Below, piece after piece: positions 34,164 to 38,479 of a stretch of DNA of 38,479 nt. Location of the stretch: the NCBI GenBank assembly GCA_947449695.1, contig CANFST010000026.1:1-38479 (forward strand), given 5' to 3'. The position numbers and the translations under genes are program-made. This DNA is from Chitinophagales bacterium. GTDB lineage: Bacteria; Bacteroidota; Bacteroidia; Chitinophagales; CAIODY01. A model generated the notes under the pieces. That model was not told where the DNA came from. It ran no database searches and saw only the letters and a list, made by a program, of their open reading frames with translations. Numbering within the stretch: position 1 is the stretch's first letter; each line of letters begins with the position of its first letter.

Positions 34164-35465
34164 ATGAATACAGTAGCAATAGTTGGTAGGCCCAATGTGG
34201 GTAAATCTACCTTGTTTAATCGGTTAACCGAATCGAGAAGAGCCATAGTAGATGATATGAGTGGCGTGACACGAGATAGAATATATGGCGAAGCGGAATG
34301 GAACGGTACAAAATTCAGGTTGATTGATACAGGCGGCTATGTAAAAAAAACAGATGATATATTTGAAATTGAAATAAAAAAGCAAGTAGAAATTGCCATC
34401 AGCGAAGCGCAATTGATATTATTTATGCTGGATGTAACCACCGGTATCACCAATTTGGATGCAGAAATGGCAACCATTTTAAGAAAAAGCAAAAAGCCAA
34501 TTTTTGTAGTGGTAAACAAAGTAGATAATTATGAAAGAGGGCTGGCAGCCACCGAATTTTATAGTTTAGGTTTTGAGAATTTATTTATGCTTTCATCCGT
34601 ATCGGGCAGTGGCACTGGCGAAATGCTGGATGAAGTGATACAAAAATTACCTGATGATTTTAGTGCTGCCGAAAATGAATTGCCAAAATTTTGTCTGCTG
34701 GGTAGGCCTAATGTAGGCAAATCATCCTTGCTGAATGCCTTGCTGGGCGAAGAACGTACCATTGTTAGCCCCATAGCTGGCACCACCCGTGATTCAATTC
34801 ATACGCATTACAATCTGTATGGTAAAGAATGCATTTTGATTGATACGGCAGGTATTCGCAAAAAAACAAAAGTGCATGAAGATTTAGAATTTTACTCAGT
34901 AATTCGTTCTATAAAAGCTATTGACGAATCGGATGTGTGTATGGTGATGATTGATGCACAGCTGGGTATAGAACAGCAGGATTTGAACATTGTAAAGCAA
35001 GTAGAACAAAAGAAAAAGGGCTTAGTGATTATTGTGAATAAATGGGATTTAATTGAAAAGGGGAATAATACACATATTGAATTTGAGGAAAAAATCAAAC
35101 AAAAAATTGCCCCATTTACAGATGTGCCGATTATTTTTATTTCAGCTACAGAAAAAATCAGGATATCAAAAATAATGGAAACCTGCCTGCAGGTGTATGA
35201 AAACAAAAACCGAAAAATTACCACTTCCAAACTAAACGATGTCATTGAAAAAGCTGTGGAAGCTACCCAGCCACCATCTCATCGTGGACATTTAATAAAG
35301 ATAAAATACAGCACTCAGATTACGGCTCAGGTGCCAACATTTGCGTTGTTTTGTAATTATCCGAAAGAAATTAAAGAAGCTTATCGTAATTATTTAGAGC
35401 GTAAAATCAGGGAAGCCTTTGATTTTAAAGGTGTTCCGGTCTATTTATATTTCAGGGAGAAATAA
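34164..35465 (+). CDS. der: Ribosome biogenesis GTPase Der (EngA)
   Basis: Double-GTPase needed for maturation of the 50S subunit. Domain 1: GRPNVGKS (8-15), DTGG (55-58), NKVD (118-121). Domain 2: GRPNVGKS (180-187), DTAG (227-230), NKWD (292-295). The C-terminal KH-like domain (about 350-433) ends GVPVYLYFREK. ATG 34164 gives MNTVAIVGRPNVGKS, the usual N-terminus; the frame opens 18 nt earlier but those codons overlap the promoter candidate. It has 433 residues, the normal size, and is preceded by a terminator, so it should have its own promoter. Confidence 0.98.
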   Translation: MNTVAIVGRPNVGKSTLFNRLTESRRAIVDDMSGVTRDRIYGEAEWNGTKFRLIDTGGYVKKTDDIFEIEIKKQVEIAISEAQLILFMLDVTTGITNLDAEMATILRKSKKPIFVVVNKVDNYERGLAATEFYSLGFENLFMLSSVSGSGTGEMLDEVIQKLPDDFSAAENELPKFCLLGRPNVGKSSLLNALLGEERTIVSPIAGTTRDSIHTHYNLYGKECILIDTAGIRKKTKVHEDLEFYSVIRSIKAIDESDVCMVMIDAQLGIEQQDLNIVKQVEQKKKGLVIIVNKWDLIEKGNNTHIEFEEKIKQKIAPFTDVPIIFISATEKIRISKIMETCLQVYENKNRKITTSKLNDVIEKAVEATQPPSHRGHLIKIKYSTQITAQVPTFALFCNYPKEIKEAYRNYLERKIREAFDFKGVPVYLYFREK

Positions 35466-35511
35466 AAAATATTTTTTCATGAAATTAGTAGAAAAATTAA
35501 ATTTGAACGAT

Positions 35512-35519
35512 TACCTTTG
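35512..35519 (+). promoter_or_regulatory. Candidate -7 promoter element for the small lipoprotein (TACCTTTG)
   Basis: Exact TAnnTTTG match 46 nt before the start codon, in the gap between der and the lipoprotein gene. No clear -33 box. Confidence 0.5.
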
Positions 35520-35565
35520 CCGCCGAATTATAATTCAATAACACAAAATTTTTTTTACAATCAAA

Positions 35566-35787
35566 ATGAAAAAGTTATCATTAATCATTGTTGCAGGTGC
35601 GATGTTCGCTGCTTGTAACCAAGCTGCTAAAGTTGACACTTCTGCTGCTGACTCTGCGAAATTGGCCGATTCTTTAAAAGTTGCTGCTGCAAAAGCTGTT
35701 GCTGTTGATTCTTCTTCTATGAAGAAAGATTCTACTGCTGCTATGCCTGCTAAAGCTGAAGAAAAGAAAGAAGAGAAAAAGAAGTAA
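35566..35787 (+). CDS. Tiny Ala/Lys-rich lipoprotein
   Basis: Seventy-three residues: signal MKKLSLIIVAGAMFAAC with lipobox FAAC (Cys at residue 17), then a mature part of only about 57 residues made almost wholly of Ala, Lys, Ser, Asp and Glu (for example ADSAKLADSLKVAAAKA) and ending in alternating acidic and basic residues (EEKKEEKKK). The mature chain is probably helical and fully exposed. Small lipoproteins of this composition are common in Bacteroidota; their function is unknown. Its own promoter candidate and a strong terminator make it a single-gene unit, possibly highly expressed. Confidence 0.82.
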   Translation: MKKLSLIIVAGAMFAACNQAAKVDTSAADSAKLADSLKVAAAKAVAVDSSSMKKDSTAAMPAKAEEKKEEKKK

Positions 35788-35818
35788 TTTAACTACTACT
35801 TATACTCTTTGCAAAGAG

Positions 35819-35857
35819 AAAAAGGGATTGAATTTAAAATTCAATCCCTTTTTTTTA
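35819..35857 (+). terminator. Intrinsic terminator after the small lipoprotein
   Basis: A 16-bp perfect stem (arms 35819-35834 and 35838-35853, core AGGGATTGAATT) with a 3-nt loop and a T run. Because the 5' arm starts with A residues it can also serve the opposite strand, where nuoL ends 60 nt away. Confidence 0.92.
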
Positions 35858-35915
35858 TGTGTTTAGATTTGGAAAAAGTTCTATTTAAAGATTAAAAGAA
35901 TCAGTAATCAAAAAA

Positions 35916-37799
35916 TTAAAAAGGATAGATATGGAATACTCTCATCAAATTCAATCCAACAATGATGACTATTGCACAAACCATCATGAAAATATAAGAG
36001 CCAACTAAACCATTTTGCATGTACTTAAATGTAGTACCCAACCAGGTTACAGATTTGCCCGACATGAAAACCATTCCGTCAATTATTTTATTATCAGCTA
36101 CATCAGCCCACAATTTTGAAGCTGCCATAGTTGGTTTCACAAATAAAAATTCATACGCTTCATCTACATAATATTTATTTTCCAACACTTTTCCAATGCC
36201 AGTGTATTGAGCATTGTAGCCGCTTACAGAGAATTTCTTTTTCGTTACAAAATAAATTGCTGCCAACCCAATAATCGTTGCTACTAATAAATAAATGCCA
36301 AACATACCTTCTTCAGTTTCAGGTTTTACAGGAACAATGGCACTTAAAAATTCATTCAAATGAGGTGTTCCATGCACCAATGCAGGCAATTGAATAAATC
36401 CACCTAACAAACTTAATGCGGCTAAAATCATCAATGGCAAAGTCATGGTAATAGGCGATTCATGCAAATGATGTTCTTGTTCATGCGTTCCTCTAAATGT
36501 GCCGAAGAAAGTTAAAAAGTACATTCGCAACATGTAGAAGATGGTCATCAACGCACCAACGAAAGCCAGTACGAAATAAATTTTGTTGTGATTGTAAACC
36601 GCTACCAAAATTTCATCTTTAGAAACAAAACCGCTGGTAAACGGAAACCCAACAATAGCAAGCACTCCAATGGTAAACGTCCAAAAAGTAATCGGAATTT
36701 TTTTAGCTAATCCACCCATTTTGGTTATATCTTGTTCGCCACTCATTGCATGTATAACAGAGCCTGCACCCAAGAACAATAATGCTTTGAAGAATGCATG
36801 TGTCATTAAATGAAACATACCGCTGGTGAATGCACCAACGCCCAATGCCAAAAACATATACCCCAACTGACTTACAGTTGAATACGCTAATACTTTTTTA
36901 ATATCTTTTTGATAAATCGCAATCGTACCTGCAAACAATGCAGTCGCTATACCAATCACAGCAATAAATTCCATCGTGAATGGAGCCAAAGAGAAAAATA
37001 CATTGCTGCGAACAATCATGTAAATACCTGCCGTAACCATTGTGGCAGCATGAATCAATGCTGAAACTGGTGTCGGACCTGCCATCGCATCAGGCAACCA
37101 AGTATAAAGCGGCAACTGCGCTGATTTTCCCATTGCGCCAACAAACAAACACATAGTTATCAAAACCAATGAATGAGTTGGAACTGTTGAAAAATCAAAT
37201 GCCATCACCTTAGCAAATTCAAGGCTTCCAACAAACTGATATAAACCGAACATACCCATCAAAAATCCTAAATCACCCACACGATTCATAATGAATGCTT
37301 TCTTTGCCGCATCATTATAATTCTGATTTTTAAACCAAAATCCAATCAATAAATACGAACATAACCCAACGCCTTCCCATCCAAAGAACATCAATAAATA
37401 ACTTGCGCCCATCACCAATGTCAGCATGCTGAAAACGAATAAATTTAAGTATGCAAAGAATTTGTGGTAGCCTGCGTCATCGTGCATGTAGCCGATAGAA
37501 TAAACGTGAATTAAAAATCCGATGCCAGTGATTATCATCATCATCATCAAACTCAAATGATCAATTTGCAAAGCGATTTCTGCTTTGAATGTCCCGATTT
37601 CTAAAAAATTAAACAAATGAATTACGCCAGTTACATCTTTAAAAAACAATGCAGCAGTGCCTACAAACGAAGCCAGTAAAGCTCCGCACCCGATGATGCC
37701 AACAAATGATTTTGGTAAATTTTTTCCAAACAATCCGTTGATTAAAAATCCAACGAAGGGTGAAAGAAGAATTAAGACAGTTATAATTTCGAGTTTCAT
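35916..37799 (-). CDS. nuoL: NADH-quinone oxidoreductase subunit L
   Basis: Largest antiporter-like membrane subunit of respiratory complex I, part of the proton-pumping arm. It is 627 residues with about sixteen hydrophobic segments. Conserved stretches include LLMFFGWEGVGLCSYLLIGF, KSAQLPLYTWLPDAMAGPTP, VSALIHAATMVTAGIYMIVR and DIKKVLAYSTVSQLGYMFLA, which carry the Lys, Glu and His residues of the ion path. The C-terminal part matches the lateral helix region. Upstream on the same strand is nuoK (108-nt gap); nuoM and nuoN do not follow, since the next gene downstream is on the opposite strand. Confidence 0.97.
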   Translation of the reverse strand: MKLEIITVLILLSPFVGFLINGLFGKNLPKSFVGIIGCGALLASFVGTAALFFKDVTGVIHLFNFLEIGTFKAEIALQIDHLSLMMMMIITGIGFLIHVYSIGYMHDDAGYHKFFAYLNLFVFSMLTLVMGASYLLMFFGWEGVGLCSYLLIGFWFKNQNYNDAAKKAFIMNRVGDLGFLMGMFGLYQFVGSLEFAKVMAFDFSTVPTHSLVLITMCLFVGAMGKSAQLPLYTWLPDAMAGPTPVSALIHAATMVTAGIYMIVRSNVFFSLAPFTMEFIAVIGIATALFAGTIAIYQKDIKKVLAYSTVSQLGYMFLALGVGAFTSGMFHLMTHAFFKALLFLGAGSVIHAMSGEQDITKMGGLAKKIPITFWTFTIGVLAIVGFPFTSGFVSKDEILVAVYNHNKIYFVLAFVGALMTIFYMLRMYFLTFFGTFRGTHEQEHHLHESPITMTLPLMILAALSLLGGFIQLPALVHGTPHLNEFLSAIVPVKPETEEGMFGIYLLVATIIGLAAIYFVTKKKFSVSGYNAQYTGIGKVLENKYYVDEAYEFLFVKPTMAASKLWADVADNKIIDGMVFMSGKSVTWLGTTFKYMQNGLVGSYIFMMVCAIVIIVGLNLMRVFHIYPF

Positions 37800-37907
37800 T
37801 TTTTTTGAAGAAAGTTATTTGTTATTGAGTTATAAGTTATTAGGGTAGAAATTAAAAGTTGAAAATGTATTCCTAATAACCATTAACTTTTTTCGATTAA
37901 CCAAAGT

Positions 37908-38216
37908 TTACCATTTCAATTTGTTCGCTACATTAATATCAATGCTTCGTGTGTTTCTGTAAATCATCACGATGATAGCCAAGCCCACAGACACTTCAGC
38001 AGCGGCAACCGTCATGATAAAGAACACAAACATTTGCCCAGCAGCATCATTTAATTTTGCGCTGAAAGCCACCATTAATAAATTCACGGCATTCAACATT
38101 AATTCGATGCACATAAAAACCACAATCGCATTGCGGCGAATCATTACGCCCACCATGCCAATGATGAACAATGCCATGCTTAAGTAAATGTATTTGTCGA
38201 TGAAAATTTCTTGCAT
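37908..38216 (-). CDS. nuoK: NADH-quinone oxidoreductase subunit K
   Basis: Small three-helix membrane subunit of complex I. The conserved [15 protein letters not shown] segment carries the buried glutamate of helix 2, preceded by [18 protein letters not shown] and followed by [20 protein letters not shown] with the second conserved Glu. ATG 38216 ([20 protein letters not shown]) gives 102 residues, the usual length; a longer frame opening 27 nt upstream is unlikely. The 108 nt to nuoL contain an inverted repeat (GTTATTAGG at 37836 and its complement at 37872) of unknown meaning. nuoJ is not upstream: the neighbour is uvrC. Confidence 0.96.
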   Translation of the reverse strand: MQEIFIDKYIYLSMALFIIGMVGVMIRRNAIVVFMCIELMLNAVNLLMVAFSAKLNDAAGQMFVFFIMTVAAAEVSVGLAIIVMIYRNTRSIDINVANKLKW

Positions 38217-38299
38217 CTGAAAATTTATTTTAGAGATGTGCAAAGAAAAGAAATTTCTGTTTAAGGATTTTAAAAAAGATGACGAATTTTAAATGTTTT

Positions 38300-38479
38300 C
38301 TATTCTTGCATTTTCAATCCTTCAACAACAACTTGTGCTTTTTGAACGCCAACAATGGCAGCTATTTCATCGTAAGAAGCCTGGCGAATTTTTTCTACCG
38401 ACCTGAAATGCTTGAGCAGCTTGGTATTCGTTGACTGACCAATTCCTTTTATTTTTTCCAGCTGTGGCATTAATGTCGC
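38300..38479 (-). CDS. uvrC: UvrC C-terminal end (5' part outside window)
   Basis: The last 59 codons of a minus-strand gene. The peptide PQLEKIKGIGQSTNTKLLKH followed by FRSVEKIRQASYDEIAAIVG is a helix-hairpin-helix domain of the type that ends excinuclease subunit C, with the expected IxGIGxxT and LLKHFxSV pattern. UvrC makes the dual incisions in nucleotide-excision repair. Only the DNA-binding end is visible, so other HhH2 proteins cannot be fully excluded, but the spacing and proximity to the C-terminus fit UvrC best. It ends 83 nt before the nuoK start. Confidence 0.8.
   Translation of the reverse strand, partial: ATLMPQLEKIKGIGQSTNTKLLKHFRSVEKIRQASYDEIAAIVGVQKAQVVVEGLKMQE

Overview
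The window looks like a piece of a Bacteroidota chromosome, probably from the Chitinophagales/Sphingobacteriales side, although the genus cannot be fixed from sequence alone. The evidence is AT-rich DNA, three intact proteins with C-terminal sorting domains of the type IX secretion system (T9SS), several TAnnTTTG-type -7 promoter elements, few recognisable Shine-Dalgarno sites, lipoproteins with relaxed lipoboxes, and housekeeping genes of Bacteroidota flavour (single-domain BirA, MqnP-like prenyltransferase, LpxD-like acyltransferase). No rRNA, tRNA, CRISPR array, integrase, transposase or phage gene was seen.

Layout: 1-4371 is a minus-strand peptide ABC transporter operon (binding lipoprotein, OppB-type and OppC-type permeases, the last cut by the window edge). 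4514-6009 carries an LpxD-like acyltransferase and an exported-looking MsrB. 6013-8342 is a minus-strand run rnhA, membrane acyltransferase, SAM methyltransferase with 3-14 nt gaps. 8474-10176 has an MqnP/UbiA prenyltransferase, a DUF4920 lipoprotein and an ABM-domain protein. 10319-19057 holds yidC, a large T9SS protein, a GH3-family adenylating enzyme, lutB, a DinB-fold protein and scpA. 19052-20529 (minus) is birA then trmN6; diverging from it are rsfS, ftsH, an SprT-like protein and a small T9SS protein. 25071-28535 holds a YceI protein, a cysteine-rich DUF1761 protein, a thioesterase and PEP carboxykinase, most ending in clear intrinsic terminators.

28536-34042 is the accessory part. It has a stop-broken remnant, a PKD lipoprotein, a putative outer-membrane protein with two consecutive signal-like segments, and a long T9SS protein with seven propeller-type repeats and six Cys-containing repeats. 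It also has two related GC-rich hairpin elements, each sitting where a signal-peptide-encoding gene loses its expected continuation, a second GC-rich repeat, a degenerate 21-bp tandem array and an orphan C-terminal fragment. 34164-38479 returns to core genes: der, a tiny Ala/Lys-rich lipoprotein, an isolated nuoK-nuoL pair, and the 3' end of uvrC.

The core genes serve envelope biogenesis (lpxD-like, yidC, ftsH), replication/segregation and repair (rnhA, scpA, uvrC), ribosome function (rsfS, der, trmN6), and respiration and central carbon metabolism (nuoKL, mqnP-like, lutB, pckA). I found no convincing new defence or mobile system. The most unusual part is the repeat-rich island at about 30.2-34.0 kb.
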